In this document: in pieces, positions 16,710 through 25,874 of the stretch
How positions within the stretch are numbered: position 1 is the first letter of the stretch
Layout: every line of letters begins with the position of its first letter
Assembly (NCBI GenBank): GCA_009991425.1
Contig: JAACWH010000031.1
Location: 1 to 64,000, forward strand
From: Leptospira sp.
GTDB lineage: Bacteria > Spirochaetota > Leptospiria > Leptospirales > Leptospiraceae
Direction: 5' to 3'
DNA: 64,000 nucleotides
The notes under the pieces: generated by a model
Databases searched by the model: none
Told to the model about the DNA's origin: nothing
The model's input: only the letters and a program-made list of their open reading frames with translations
Position numbers and translations under genes: made by a program

Positions 16710-17616
16710 TTAGTTTAATAAAGAAAGTGTCTGTCATCTCTTCTAACAGATCCCCTTCTAAACCATATTGTGTACTAATCCAATCTCTGATTGATATAGT
16801 TTTCACAGACATTTCCTTAGAAATAACACGGGAAACAATATCGGAAAAAATTTTTTCCATATATCTTTGAGAAGCTATTGGATCATTGGAAACAAAATCA
16901 TAGAGAGCATTGTATTTAACTTGCAATTTACGAAGTAATGAAAGGTCTTCTATGTTGCTTTCTTCAACAAAGGATGAATCCTGGCTTGCGAGAAAAGATT
17001 TTTGAACATCTTTCAGCATGAGGATGTTGCTTTTCATCAAAGTCACTGCAGTGTCATTGTTAATAGAATCACTCTTGGGTTGAATTGCACATTTTCGAAG
17101 GTGAATTCTTTTTAAAGTATTCCCATCGAAATCGGATCTATGAGCCTTTCCGGATACCGAAGCTCCCCAACCTGCAAAGCCAGCCTCAAGCCCTTTCCTT
17201 ATTTCTTCCGCATAAACATTGCCAGGAATCAATGAACCGAGAATATAAAAGCCATCATCTACCAATTTATATTCAGAAGGAAACTCATCTCTAGTGCCTA
17301 CGGCTTGGGGATATCCAATAATTGCTTGAATCTTAGATTTTTGAAGTTCGGTCAAACGTTCAGGGGAAATCTTTCCTCCTGAATTGATAATTTCTTTATC
17401 AATTATATCTGTTAAATGATTATAATCTAAATAGCCTTCATCAAGAAAGTTACTCCTCATTTGGGTGTCTGCATAAGCAGACTTTAGGATCACTTCACCT
17501 ACTCTATCTTCTTTCTCGGTTGAGGCCTTAATCAATATCCTAATCCCATTGCCTCTAGGCATAGGGAATGCTTTCATAATTGAAAAATCGTGGATAAATT
17601 CAGCTTGTTGCATCAT
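16690..17616 (-). CDS. Prohead serine protease
   Basis: About 308 aa; TTG-ATG-ATG occur in tandem and an AGGA favours one of the ATGs. Motifs of the HK97-type (U35-like) protease are visible: VGEVILKSAY after an acidic DR, the catalytic-type His in LDYNH (about residue 67) and the nucleophile Ser in GWGASVSG (about residue 155). The C-terminal third is helical and probably a fused assembly region. It cleaves scaffold and capsid delta-like sequences during maturation. First gene of the head operon, with a CCGATA element about 24-30 nt upstream. Confidence 0.8.
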   Translation of the reverse strand: MMQQAEFIHDFSIMKAFPMPRGNGIRILIKASTEKEDRVGEVILKSAYADTQMRSNFLDEGYLDYNHLTDIIDKEIINSGGKISPERLTELQKSKIQAIIGYPQAVGTRDEFPSEYKLVDDGFYILGSLIPGNVYAEEIRKGLEAGFAGWGASVSGKAHRSDFDGNTLKRIHLRKCAIQPKSDSINNDTAVTLMKSNILMLKDVQKSFLASQDSSFVEESNIEDLSLLRKLQVKYNALYDFVSNDPIASQRYMEKIFSDIVSRVISKEMSVKTISIRDWISTQYGLEGDLLEEMTDTFFIKLNGEINV

Positions 17617-17643
17617 CAATCCTGATTTTATGTTAATTCAGTT

Positions 17644-17649
17644 TATCGG
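17644..17649 (-). promoter_or_regulatory. CCGATA late-promoter-like element, head operon
   Basis: The minus strand reads TTTTTTTCCGATAAACTG. The core ends 24 nt before the TTG at 17619 and 27 nt before the ATG at 17616. Confidence 0.55.
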
Positions 17650-17658
17650 AAAAAAAAA

Positions 17659-18054
17659 TTATGGATCGGACAACAAAGCGTACACATCCATCTCTCCATT
17701 AATAGCACCATTTGGATTCCAATAGCACTTTATCTGTGATGCAAATTCCAGTGTCTCAAAACTCATACCTACAAATATTCCTTGAGTTGAAAAATCTACA
17801 CTTTCACTTGAATCTGCAAATTTGATTGGTTCTGAATTCGTTCCTATTGTTAAACTAGGTTCAGAGTTCTCAAAAGGATTTCGGATCTTTATGAAAAACT
17901 GAAGAATCTGGGTACCAGCTTGGAGAATATCGCCTAAGTTATAAGTACCTGGATTGCTACTGCTATCTATAGTGATCTTTACTATGTTTATCTTTTTCAA
18001 TAGATTATCCTCTGGAAATTCATCTAAGCTGTATGGTCCAAGAAAGCTTGGCAT
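17659..18054 (-). CDS. Small beta-sandwich virion-type protein
   Basis: 131 aa, not recognised. Strands alternate (NIVKITIDSSSNPGTYNLGD, FFIKIRNPFE, INGEMDVYALLSDP). The 'INGxMDVYALLSDP' ending reminds me of small virion or fibre-associated proteins, without certainty. It starts 2 nt after the SGNH hydrolase gene, so the pair is co-expressed. Confidence 0.5.
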   Translation of the reverse strand: MPSFLGPYSLDEFPEDNLLKKINIVKITIDSSSNPGTYNLGDILQAGTQILQFFIKIRNPFENSEPSLTIGTNSEPIKFADSSESVDFSTQGIFVGMSFETLEFASQIKCYWNPNGAINGEMDVYALLSDP

Positions 18055-18056
18055 TA

Positions 18057-18779
18057 TTACGCAAAACCTAGAACCATATTCAATGCTCTGGCAATAATCT
18101 TTTTTCCTTTGAATGAATAATGAACTGGATCAGATAAATATCCATACCAAGAATCATTTGTCCAAGGATTCAAAAAGAGTAATCTAAGATTGATTGCCCG
18201 GATTCCCCAAAATCTCATAATATATGAGTTAATTATTTCAACATCATATTCATAATCGATATCATTTGGAACTGACTCTAAAAGTGAAGTATGGATAGGT
18301 GGGATTAGTATGTTGAATGAATTAGGAAAAAGTTTCCATAATTTTAAAAGAGATTCTTCAGCTTCAGACATCAAACCTTGAAGGACAAAATTTCCTCCAA
18401 TATTCCAGCAAAAAATATGTTCTTTATCAATCCAATCTAATAATGATTTCAACTCTTTCGCTTCATCTAACTCTAGTAGTTTATTCCATTGTAGTGATTG
18501 AGTACCTGGAACTCCTAAAGTTATTGTTATGGCATTGAATCGAATCGCAGAGGAATACGAATTGAAAACCCCAGAATTGGAATCCCCAATCAATAATAAG
18601 ATTTTTACTTTAAATATATTAGAAAGAAATCTAGCTAGTTTTATTTGAAAGGTGAACCTTTCAATTGAACGAACTAAAAACTCATCTAACGATAATGTCT
18701 TTTTAGGTGAAGGATTAAAGATCGAGAAAATGCTAAACCATAGGAATTGATAGATAATGTTAATTGACTTTGCTTTCAT
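18057..18779 (-). CDS. SGNH/GDSL-type hydrolase
   Basis: 240 aa. Block I is LLLIGDSNSG with the nucleophile Ser67. A block III-like asparagine appears in WNIGGNF (about N130). Block V is DPVHYSFKG near the C-terminus (D217, H220). These are the catalytic elements of SGNH esterases/deacetylases. In phages such enzymes commonly deacetylate surface polysaccharide. The N-terminus has a hydrophobic patch (NIIYQFLWFSIFSIF) that may be an anchor. The start codon is buried in a hairpin with 10-bp arms (18772-18800), suggesting translational control. A CCGATA element lies 25 nt upstream. Substrate unknown. Confidence 0.7.
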   Translation of the reverse strand: MKAKSINIIYQFLWFSIFSIFNPSPKKTLSLDEFLVRSIERFTFQIKLARFLSNIFKVKILLLIGDSNSGVFNSYSSAIRFNAITITLGVPGTQSLQWNKLLELDEAKELKSLLDWIDKEHIFCWNIGGNFVLQGLMSEAEESLLKLWKLFPNSFNILIPPIHTSLLESVPNDIDYEYDVEIINSYIMRFWGIRAINLRLLFLNPWTNDSWYGYLSDPVHYSFKGKKIIARALNMVLGFA

Positions 18780-18800
18780 TCTTTCATTCTGAATGAAAGC
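18772..18800 (-). promoter_or_regulatory. Hairpin covering the start codon of the SGNH hydrolase gene
   Basis: The minus-strand RNA would read GCUUUCAUUC, nine-nt loop, GAAUGAAAGC; the AUG lies inside the 3' arm. The arms are perfect over 10 bp. Between CCGATA and the coding region almost the whole leader is in this structure. Confidence 0.55.
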
Positions 18801-18804
18801 AAAT

Positions 18805-18810
18805 TATCGG
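18805..18810 (-). promoter_or_regulatory. CCGATA late-promoter-like element, SGNH unit
   Basis: The minus strand reads TGATTCCGATAATTTG; 25 nt to the ATG at 18779. It overlaps no gene (the giant gene downstream in sequence ends at 18813). Confidence 0.55.
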
Positions 18811-18812
18811 AA

Positions 18813-21800
18813 TCAAGATGCGATTTTATTTTTCCTTACATCATTCATAGCCTGTTTTACGATCCTCTTCATAATCTCTTCCTTTCTGTTTATTTGCAAG
18901 TCCCCAAAAAATGATTTTAATACATCTTGTTTCTCTTCAAAAAACTTTTCAATTAAAGGAATAACTTCTTTTTCATAATAATCGAGTTTTGGATTTGCTC
19001 CTCCTCTATCATCATGAGGCAGAGACATTTTTTTAGTAAAATAACATTCAAAGGCTCTAGCAAAGCATTCTATTGATCTCGCCCAGTATTCTTTTTGTTT
19101 ATATTCTTCTGAAATCCCTTTTCTGAATGTATCAGCAATTTGATTTTCAATTCCATACCCTGTTGAGGCATAATTTGAACCTTTTGCTCCATTTTTCTTT
19201 CCAAGGTAATAATCCATAAAATGAGCAAATTCATGAGCAAGCGTTATACTAGAATGGCTAGGATCAGCAAATGAAACTCCAATTGCATTCATTGATGGAA
19301 TAAACATTCCCACAGCCTTTGCAGCGTGCATCATCTTTTCACCAGAATGACTAATTTTTAATCCAAAGTTTTTTGCCATGGTTGATCTATCACCAAATAC
19401 AGAATAGACTTTAGATAGAGACGATTCAATATCCTTTAAACTCTTCGGATCAACTGGTTTGCCATTTTGCATTTTGACTAATACACCATGGGAATTCAAA
19501 ATATTGGATACTGTTCTGGAATCTCCGTAAGAAGTTTCCTTGCCCTTTTGATAAGTCGATTCATCATAAGCGTCCAAGAATCCTAATCGCAAATCAATCT
19601 CTCGATACTTCATTTCTTCGGCGATATTTTTCCAATACTTCCATAATTGGTCTCTTTGTTCCCGACTCAAAAGCCCTTTTTTTCCAAATAGTCTTAAAGC
19701 TATCAAATCATAATGATCATAATTCAGCTTCGTAGCAGACATAGGGATAGGCTTTTTGTAATGCTTTCTGATCTCAGGATCCATCTCTTCTCGATTCTTA
19801 ATCTTTTCTTTATAAATTTTATGGAGTTCCTTTGCTTTATTCAAATAATATGTTTCGATAGAAATAATTTGTTCTTGGGTGAAAACGTAATTTGTAAAAT
19901 TTGCATCTACCCTTACTACCCTTCTAATTCCATCTGGATAATCATCTTTATACACTGGAGTTAAAGTATTTAATCTGCAGAGAAATTTACGTTCGCCGTT
20001 AATTTCGATATCAACATAAGGTAATCTGTAGCTTAGGCGTTGTGCATTAAATTCAGGCATCCATTTCGGTTTTGGCAAATCAGCAAGACCCATCTTTGAA
20101 TCATAGGGCATTATATCCGATGGATCCATTCCTGAGTAATCAAGTAATGTTTCAGTATTTCCATCAAAAAAAGTAAAATTGCTTATTTTTGGGGAATAGT
20201 CTTTATCTATTGATAATCTTGCCCAATCATACTTTGTTATGTTCTTATCTTTTGTTCCTAACAGTTCTTTATTAGCTTTTATCCTATTCTCTGGAGTAAC
20301 CGATTTAATTATTTCAGTTATCTTAGATGAATCTAGTTCAGGAGCAGATCGAAGTTCTCTGGCTTCAACAGATTCTCTTGAATCTTTAAAGTCCTCAATT
20401 TGAGAAGCACCTTTGATTTTTGCTGGTGAAACTATATAAAACAACTTGTCATCTTCTACAACTGCTTCACGAACAATTACTCTACCTTCATCTTCTCCTC
20501 GATATAGAATCTTCCCAGGATCGAAGGAATTCTTCAGTAACGATTCAGTAAGTTTTCTTTTCTTTGCTAACTCATCCTTAGTTTCTGCAATGTTATCTTG
20601 AATTTTTGATTGACTTTTTTTATTGATGTTTGAGAATAATAACTGAGAGTTTGAGTCTAAAATCCCAGTTTCTGGTTTATCCAGATTCGTCCTCGACTCA
20701 CCTTGTCCAAGAGGGTCAATTAAAGTCTTGGAGGCTCTTTTTTCAAAAGCAATTTTCGAATTGACTTTTCTTTCACTATCAATAATCTTTGAAATGAAAT
20801 CTGCTCCCACTTTGTCGTGACTAGGAATAGCGAAATTGTGCGTAGGCAAGGCTAAGTCAGACTCCTTACCTTGTCCAACAGATTTCTTTTCATACCCCGT
20901 TAGAATCCAGCTTCCTTCTCCTTTTACAAGAATCACACGAATATTGCCCAACTCAACTATAGCTCTTGTCTTATCTTTTCGGAGAGATTCCTGTATAAAC
21001 TTACCCTTTGCGATTGTTTCAATTATTCCATAGAGAAACTGATGGATCTCAGGAATAGACATACCTTGGAAATACCTAGCAAGAATTATGTGCTTTATAC
21101 CTGCACCGTTATGATAGCTTTTGTCTGGTGTTCCTGAATTTTCCCCAAGAAGAAAATCTATGTTACCGATTTCAGGTCTGTACATTGCATTTTTTATATC
21201 TTTTTCTAATTTGAATAGATTGATAAGATTCTCTTTTCCTCTTTTTATTTCTGAATCATCTCCTCCCTCACCAATCGAAATTGGAGTATCAGTTGGTGGA
21301 TTCCCAGCGCCTCCCATTCCAGGATTCACATTATGCTTTCCTTTTGCATTTTGATTGCCTTGCATAGCTTGAGAAAGTTTTGAAGTATCAGTAGCTTTCA
21401 CTCTCAATAAAGCTCTTTTTTGTCCATTTAATATATTTTTACCATTTGTAATAAAAACTGTATTCGCTAAAGGTGAACCAGCTTTTCTGTCAATCACCCA
21501 CCCTTCAGGCAAAGATTCATAGATGTCCCACCAATCTTTATATCTTTCCAATTTGGAAGCTTTTATCTTTGGATCTTTAGAAAAATCAACAGCAGGTTTT
21601 GTTACTTCTTTCGCTTCAACCGGATTTAACCTAGGTGCTTCGATCTCAGGATTTTTACCTTCAGCTGATAATGTTTGTTTTCTGGCATTTGGATCTAAGA
21701 GTTTAGATTTAGTATCTTTGGCACTTGATTTGATAATTTGTTTTCTAATTTTATTTGCTACTTCACAAGAGATTAACACATAATTATAGGCAAGATTTAA

Positions 21801-24800
21801 GACATTTGTCATAGTTGAGTTTGTGCTATAAGTTGCATCAATCCACTCACTTGCTCTTTTCTCTAATCCTTCCTTGAGTAGTGTTGATTTAACTTCTGTA
21901 ACCAAGTCACTGATATTCATAATCTCTCGAGAAGGATTGAATTTAGGTTGAAAACTTTGGTTTAAATACTTTCTTTCGGTTTGTTCTGTTACTCCAAAAA
22001 GATTAGGTTCGGAAGATATCCCTTTTTTGTTTGATGGTGAAATGGCTTCTTGTTGTAATTCAAATTTTGGAGCCTGATTATGAACTTCTTTGGATTGACT
22101 TATATCTGTTTTTATAGTAGTTGATGCAATCGGTTTAGGTGTGTGCGGAGTTTGATTCTTAATATCCTTAATAGTTTTTGTTACAGCTTTCCTGGCTTTT
22201 AAATATGAATTGTATTCTTTATCATTATAGAAATATAAGAATGGCCTTTTGGGATTCCCAGTGGGAACTTTATATTTATATTTAACAGGTCTTGCTTTTA
22301 TTATTTCATTTATTTCATCATTATCTTCATTAATGAATTTCAAGACGATCGATTTGAAGATATTAGTTGGACTCGAACTATCTTTGAGAAATTTATCATA
22401 AACCTTTAAGAATTTTGTGGGTTGCCATTTTGTATAACTTTCAAGGTTATTTCTAAAGTTCTTTGTTTGTTCTTTATCAAACTTCATTTTCTCGGAATAA
22501 AATTGGATCATTTTATTCCCGTTTTCATTGAATAATTGTTTTGCATTTAATTTATTTTCTTTAAATTCTTGCGATACTTGCTTCCGCATTTTTCGGTCTT
22601 CCTTCTCTTTAGCTTTCCTGTATCTATCTAATTGGGCATCGATCGAGCCTTCTCCTCTTTTGTGTAAAGGTAAATTAAGTATCCCATGATCTAAACGTGA
22701 TGGGAGAGGAACAACATTTGTTTTTGTTGTAGAAGTTGGTTCTTTAGGAAGATTCTCCAATATAGGCGGATTATTACTTTGAGAATCTAATTCATCGATA
22801 TCAATTTTTGCATAATCTCCCTGGACAGATGCACCTAATGCTTTTACTTTGTTTGCAATTATTGAAGTTGCCCACTCATCGGTTAGTGATCCATTTAATG
22901 TAACGATCTCTGCATTTGCTTTGGATTTGGTAGTTAATCGATTAACTCTACCTATATCCTGAATGAATTCTACAGCCGAAAAAGGAGGTGTAAGTATAAA
23001 CATCTTTCGAGGCTTATCGCCCTCAACATCATCAAGCGATATGCCTGTTCCACCAGATTTTGGAGTTCCAACAAGAACTTTTAATTTCCCAGATTGGAAA
23101 TCTTTGATATCCTGGCTTATTTTTTCGGATTTTGATTTTGAACCTTTCCCACCTGCTACAGTTCCAAATTCAATACCAAGCTTTTGAAGTTCCTTACCCA
23201 ATAAATTCATAGTTCCATCTATGAAATGCTCTTTTACCAACTTCTTCGATCCATCTTCAAGATAAGCATATTCTTTGTAGACAGAACTCAATTTTACACT
23301 TTCAGCAAATACTACTGCTTGCTCACCTTTCGCCAAAGACTCTTTAACTTTTTCAATGGTTTTAGCGACTTTTGCACGTTCCATGATTCGGTTGAGTTGC
23401 ATAAGAGCAAAACCCTTCTTCTTGTCATCGTCCAAAATCATTTTAGTATAAGCTTCGATAGGAACTTTATACTTTTCAGCGAAGTCTTTAGGTAAATCTG
23501 ATTTGCTTATACTAAGATCAAGATTGGTCAATGGAACTTCACGCTTAGTGCAAAGACCTTTTTGTGTTAGTTCGGTAAAAAACTTATTTAACCTACGTGC
23601 AACCTCTTCCATAGGAATGCTAGGGTCTTTAACCATTCTGAATTCTTCAGAAACAACACCATCCTTTTTGATTTTGAACTTTTTATATTCATAACCCATG
23701 GATTCTGCTAATTGAACATGATTCAATCCCAGAGTTTCAGCAATATAAATGAGATGATCTACTTTATCAAGAGGAGTTGCAGAGAAATTACATACGTTTT
23801 TTGAGTTTTTAATTATTTCTAAGCCTAACTTAGATTTTTCTGAAGATTCATTCTTTAAGTTATGAGCCTCATCAAATATTACTAAGTCGAAGTTCTCTTT
23901 ATTAAATTTGTGAAGTTGAGAATAAGGTATAATATTTGCTTTATCGGAAGATAACTCTGATGGGTCATTAGGGATATTGAGTTCGCCTAACCCCATTGAT
24001 TTGGAGTCTTTTTGAAAGGCATCTTCAATTATTGTACTGTTTTGTGTTACAATTAATACTTTCTTATTTTTTGATTGATTATAAGTTTCTGCTAAAGCTA
24101 AAGCTTGTCTTGTTTTACCAGCTCCTGTTCCATCAAAATTGAATGATCCTTTTTCACCTTCATTGAACTTTTCAATTGCAAGGTTAACAAAATCTTTTTG
24201 ATGTTGTTTTAAATATCCATCAATACTCTGGGGAATGTAGTTATTTTTTGCGAATTGCTGTTCTTTGGCTCTTCCGATTGCGATATTATCTGCTTTATAC
24301 CGTTCGAAGTCATAGCCTCGAGCATTAATTCTTGAGACAGATTCAATTCCTGGTCCTCTTCCATCTCCATCTGCTGCTGTTCTTCCAGCCTCATCTTTTC
24401 CAGATTCTTCTGATTCCGAATTCGGATATCTTCCTCTGTCATATTCATCTCCGTAAATTTTTTGTAAGAATTTCAATAGTGCGATAGAATATTTTCTTTT
24501 GCTACTTCTTTTTACTTGTAAATTTTTATTTTTGTTTGTATAATCTTTACCTTCTAACCAAGGCTTGTTTGTTTTTCTCAAGAAATTTGCAAGCTTATCT
24601 CTGTTTGCCCAAAAGTATTTAACAGTTGCAATGAAAGTGGGGAAATCGACTTTAAATCTTTTTGCGATATTAAAATAATCAAAGTCAAATTTAAGTTCTT
24701 TGGGGATGGGGAATTCTTCAGCTTTTACCCAGACAGTTTGCTTTCTTCCAATCTTATTAATTATCTCCTTCCGAATTAAGTGGGCACGAAAATTCTTTTT

Positions 24801-24875
24801 AACAAGATTAGATTTTAATACTTCTAAACTATAATTAGGATTGAGAATTCTGATTAATTTTTCTTGAAATTCCAT
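18813..24875 (-). CDS. Giant polyvalent protein: SF2 helicase, nuclease-like domain, zincin metallopeptidase
   Basis: 2020 aa. Residues 1-150 are basic (with RKQTVWVKAEEF). Residues about 215-680 form a superfamily-2 helicase: QHQ near 225, Walker A GTGAGKT (249-255), DEAH (335-338), FSATP (364-368), and motif VI QDIGRVNR (639-646). About 680-1090 is charged linker. About 1110-1160 (ESLPEGWVIDRKAGSPL) is a small domain often seen in phage polyvalent proteins. About 1230-1330 (YHNGAGIKHIILARYF... WILTGYEKK) fits BECR-type nuclease modules. About 1860-1960 is zincin-like with HEFAH at about 1880 and ARAFECYF. Such proteins are proposed to be ejected with DNA or made early to counter host systems. 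It is a single-gene unit with its own CCGATA element. Confidence 0.7.
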   Translation of the reverse strand: MEFQEKLIRILNPNYSLEVLKSNLVKKNFRAHLIRKEIINKIGRKQTVWVKAEEFPIPKELKFDFDYFNIAKRFKVDFPTFIATVKYFWANRDKLANFLRKTNKPWLEGKDYTNKNKNLQVKRSSKRKYSIALLKFLQKIYGDEYDRGRYPNSESEESGKDEAGRTAADGDGRGPGIESVSRINARGYDFERYKADNIAIGRAKEQQFAKNNYIPQSIDGYLKQHQKDFVNLAIEKFNEGEKGSFNFDGTGAGKTRQALALAETYNQSKNKKVLIVTQNSTIIEDAFQKDSKSMGLGELNIPNDPSELSSDKANIIPYSQLHKFNKENFDLVIFDEAHNLKNESSEKSKLGLEIIKNSKNVCNFSATPLDKVDHLIYIAETLGLNHVQLAESMGYEYKKFKIKKDGVVSEEFRMVKDPSIPMEEVARRLNKFFTELTQKGLCTKREVPLTNLDLSISKSDLPKDFAEKYKVPIEAYTKMILDDDKKKGFALMQLNRIMERAKVAKTIEKVKESLAKGEQAVVFAESVKLSSVYKEYAYLEDGSKKLVKEHFIDGTMNLLGKELQKLGIEFGTVAGGKGSKSKSEKISQDIKDFQSGKLKVLVGTPKSGGTGISLDDVEGDKPRKMFILTPPFSAVEFIQDIGRVNRLTTKSKANAEIVTLNGSLTDEWATSIIANKVKALGASVQGDYAKIDIDELDSQSNNPPILENLPKEPTSTTKTNVVPLPSRLDHGILNLPLHKRGEGSIDAQLDRYRKAKEKEDRKMRKQVSQEFKENKLNAKQLFNENGNKMIQFYSEKMKFDKEQTKNFRNNLESYTKWQPTKFLKVYDKFLKDSSSPTNIFKSIVLKFINEDNDEINEIIKARPVKYKYKVPTGNPKRPFLYFYNDKEYNSYLKARKAVTKTIKDIKNQTPHTPKPIASTTIKTDISQSKEVHNQAPKFELQQEAISPSNKKGISSEPNLFGVTEQTERKYLNQSFQPKFNPSREIMNISDLVTEVKSTLLKEGLEKRASEWIDATYSTNSTMTNVLNLAYNYVLISCEVANKIRKQIIKSSAKDTKSKLLDPNARKQTLSAEGKNPEIEAPRLNPVEAKEVTKPAVDFSKDPKIKASKLERYKDWWDIYESLPEGWVIDRKAGSPLANTVFITNGKNILNGQKRALLRVKATDTSKLSQAMQGNQNAKGKHNVNPGMGGAGNPPTDTPISIGEGGDDSEIKRGKENLINLFKLEKDIKNAMYRPEIGNIDFLLGENSGTPDKSYHNGAGIKHIILARYFQGMSIPEIHQFLYGIIETIAKGKFIQESLRKDKTRAIVELGNIRVILVKGEGSWILTGYEKKSVGQGKESDLALPTHNFAIPSHDKVGADFISKIIDSERKVNSKIAFEKRASKTLIDPLGQGESRTNLDKPETGILDSNSQLLFSNINKKSQSKIQDNIAETKDELAKKRKLTESLLKNSFDPGKILYRGEDEGRVIVREAVVEDDKLFYIVSPAKIKGASQIEDFKDSRESVEARELRSAPELDSSKITEIIKSVTPENRIKANKELLGTKDKNITKYDWARLSIDKDYSPKISNFTFFDGNTETLLDYSGMDPSDIMPYDSKMGLADLPKPKWMPEFNAQRLSYRLPYVDIEINGERKFLCRLNTLTPVYKDDYPDGIRRVVRVDANFTNYVFTQEQIISIETYYLNKAKELHKIYKEKIKNREEMDPEIRKHYKKPIPMSATKLNYDHYDLIALRLFGKKGLLSREQRDQLWKYWKNIAEEMKYREIDLRLGFLDAYDESTYQKGKETSYGDSRTVSNILNSHGVLVKMQNGKPVDPKSLKDIESSLSKVYSVFGDRSTMAKNFGLKISHSGEKMMHAAKAVGMFIPSMNAIGVSFADPSHSSITLAHEFAHFMDYYLGKKNGAKGSNYASTGYGIENQIADTFRKGISEEYKQKEYWARSIECFARAFECYFTKKMSLPHDDRGGANPKLDYYEKEVIPLIEKFFEEKQDVLKSFFGDLQINRKEEIMKRIVKQAMNDVRKNKIAS

Positions 24876-24903
24876 TCAATGAAAAATATACTAAATTCGG
24901 TAA

Positions 24904-24909
24904 TATCGG
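24904..24909 (-). promoter_or_regulatory. CCGATA late-promoter-like element, giant polyvalent gene
   Basis: The minus strand reads AACACCGATATTACCG; 28 nt to the ATG at 24875. No Shine-Dalgarno in the leader. Confidence 0.5.
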
Positions 24910-24954
24910 TGTTTCTTTTTGCCTTCCCTCTCCTTTGAATCTATTGACATTTTA

Positions 24955-24960
24955 CCGATA
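24955..24960 (+). promoter_or_regulatory. CCGATA late-promoter-like element, HicB-like gene
   Basis: The plus strand reads TTTTACCGATAAATAG; 23 nt to the GTG at 24984. A TTGACA lies 5 nt upstream of the core and may be coincidental. Confidence 0.5.
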
Positions 24961-24983
24961 AATAGAACTATAGAGATACCCAA

Positions 24984-25523
24984 GTGATTCTAGCCGAAAA
25001 TTGGGTATTTTACTATCTTAATGACGGTAAATCTACTATGTTACAAAAACCTAAAATTTATGAAAATCTTGTTCCTTTCTCTCTAGCTTACTATGTTATA
25101 GATTGTAGCGAAACATTGAACGGGCTAGAATTTGACCTTCATGTCTTAAAATTTTTCGATCCGGAAGAAAACGAATTTATAATCGATTGCATAGATTTGG
25201 GATTGGTTGCTTCTGGAAGATCTAAAGAAGAAGCTGATGATTCTTTAATTGGAATGATTGACCAACATCTAATGACTTTGATCCATGAAAAAATTATAAG
25301 TTTCTTAATGGAAAATGAAGTCGATCACGATGCTTTGAAATATTATCACGACTTAAAAAGAGAATTTTATAAAAATAAGTTGAAAGAACTTGAACAAACT
25401 CTTAATCATCCAGATGAATTTTTTAAAGAGATTATCTCAGAGAAAATCACAGAATATAAACTTAAAAATAAGATCTATATGGTTAGAAAAGTTCAAGAGT
25501 GGCTTATAGAAAAAGCGGCTTAG
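24984..25523 (+). CDS. HicB-like protein without a HicA partner
   Basis: 179 aa from GTG. About residues 55-95 (FIIDCIDLGLVASGRSKEEADDSLIG) match the HicB pattern 'xxAxCxDLGLVAxGxTxEEA'. A C-terminal helical part (ALKYYHDLKREFYKNKLKE) replaces a DNA-binding domain. Length and layout parallel the gene at 2169-2708, so the two may be paralogues. The next gene is not HicA-like. It sits alone on the plus strand between minus-strand operons, like an accessory gene. The GTG is supported by the 23-nt spacing to CCGATA. Confidence 0.5.
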   Translation: MILAENWVFYYLNDGKSTMLQKPKIYENLVPFSLAYYVIDCSETLNGLEFDLHVLKFFDPEENEFIIDCIDLGLVASGRSKEEADDSLIGMIDQHLMTLIHEKIISFLMENEVDHDALKYYHDLKREFYKNKLKELEQTLNHPDEFFKEIISEKITEYKLKNKIYMVRKVQEWLIEKAA

Positions 25524-25623
25524 CTATTTTTATTTCATGGTACGGATTAAATTAAGATGATTCCTCCTGTTGATTTAGCAATAAAAGATCATCTCAATAC
25601 TTTTTACACACAAGGAAATTTAT

Positions 25624-25839
25624 ATGAACAAACAAATACCAATAGATATTCAAATTGATCAAGTTCTTAATTTATATAATGAAGAATTGGAAAGTGATCC
25701 AATCTATATTTCATTAACAGAGGCGAATGAGAATTTTAAACGAATGGTTAAAAATGGAACTATCGTTCCAAGAGAAAGTCAAGCAAAATCGATTTTGGAT
25801 ACTCATTTGGTTTCATTTAAAATTAATGGGAAATACTAA
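25624..25839 (+). CDS. Small acidic protein of unknown function
   Basis: 71 aa. AAGGA lies 8 nt before the ATG. Sequence pieces QIDQVLNLYNEELESDPIYI and ANENFKRMVKNGTIVPRESQ suggest a helical protein, possibly DNA- or partner-binding. It follows the HicB-like gene by 100 nt on the same strand and could take the partner role, but it shows no HicA features. Confidence 0.55.
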   Translation: MNKQIPIDIQIDQVLNLYNEELESDPIYISLTEANENFKRMVKNGTIVPRESQAKSILDTHLVSFKINGKY

Positions 25840-25852
25840 ACAAATAGGTGGA

Positions 25853-25865
25853 TGACACCGTGTCA
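25853..25865. repeat. Short palindrome between convergent genes
   Basis: TGACAC-C-GTGTCA, 6-bp arms around one base, between stops at 25839 (+) and 25875 (-). It could be part of a weak bidirectional terminator or a protein site. There is no strong T-run. Confidence 0.35.
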
Positions 25866-25874
25866 CCCTCAATT

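Noticed and set aside
25558..25659. Short plus frame MIPPVDLAIK... between the HicB-like gene and the 71-aa gene
   Set aside because: No Shine-Dalgarno and it overlaps the start of the supported 71-aa gene in another frame.
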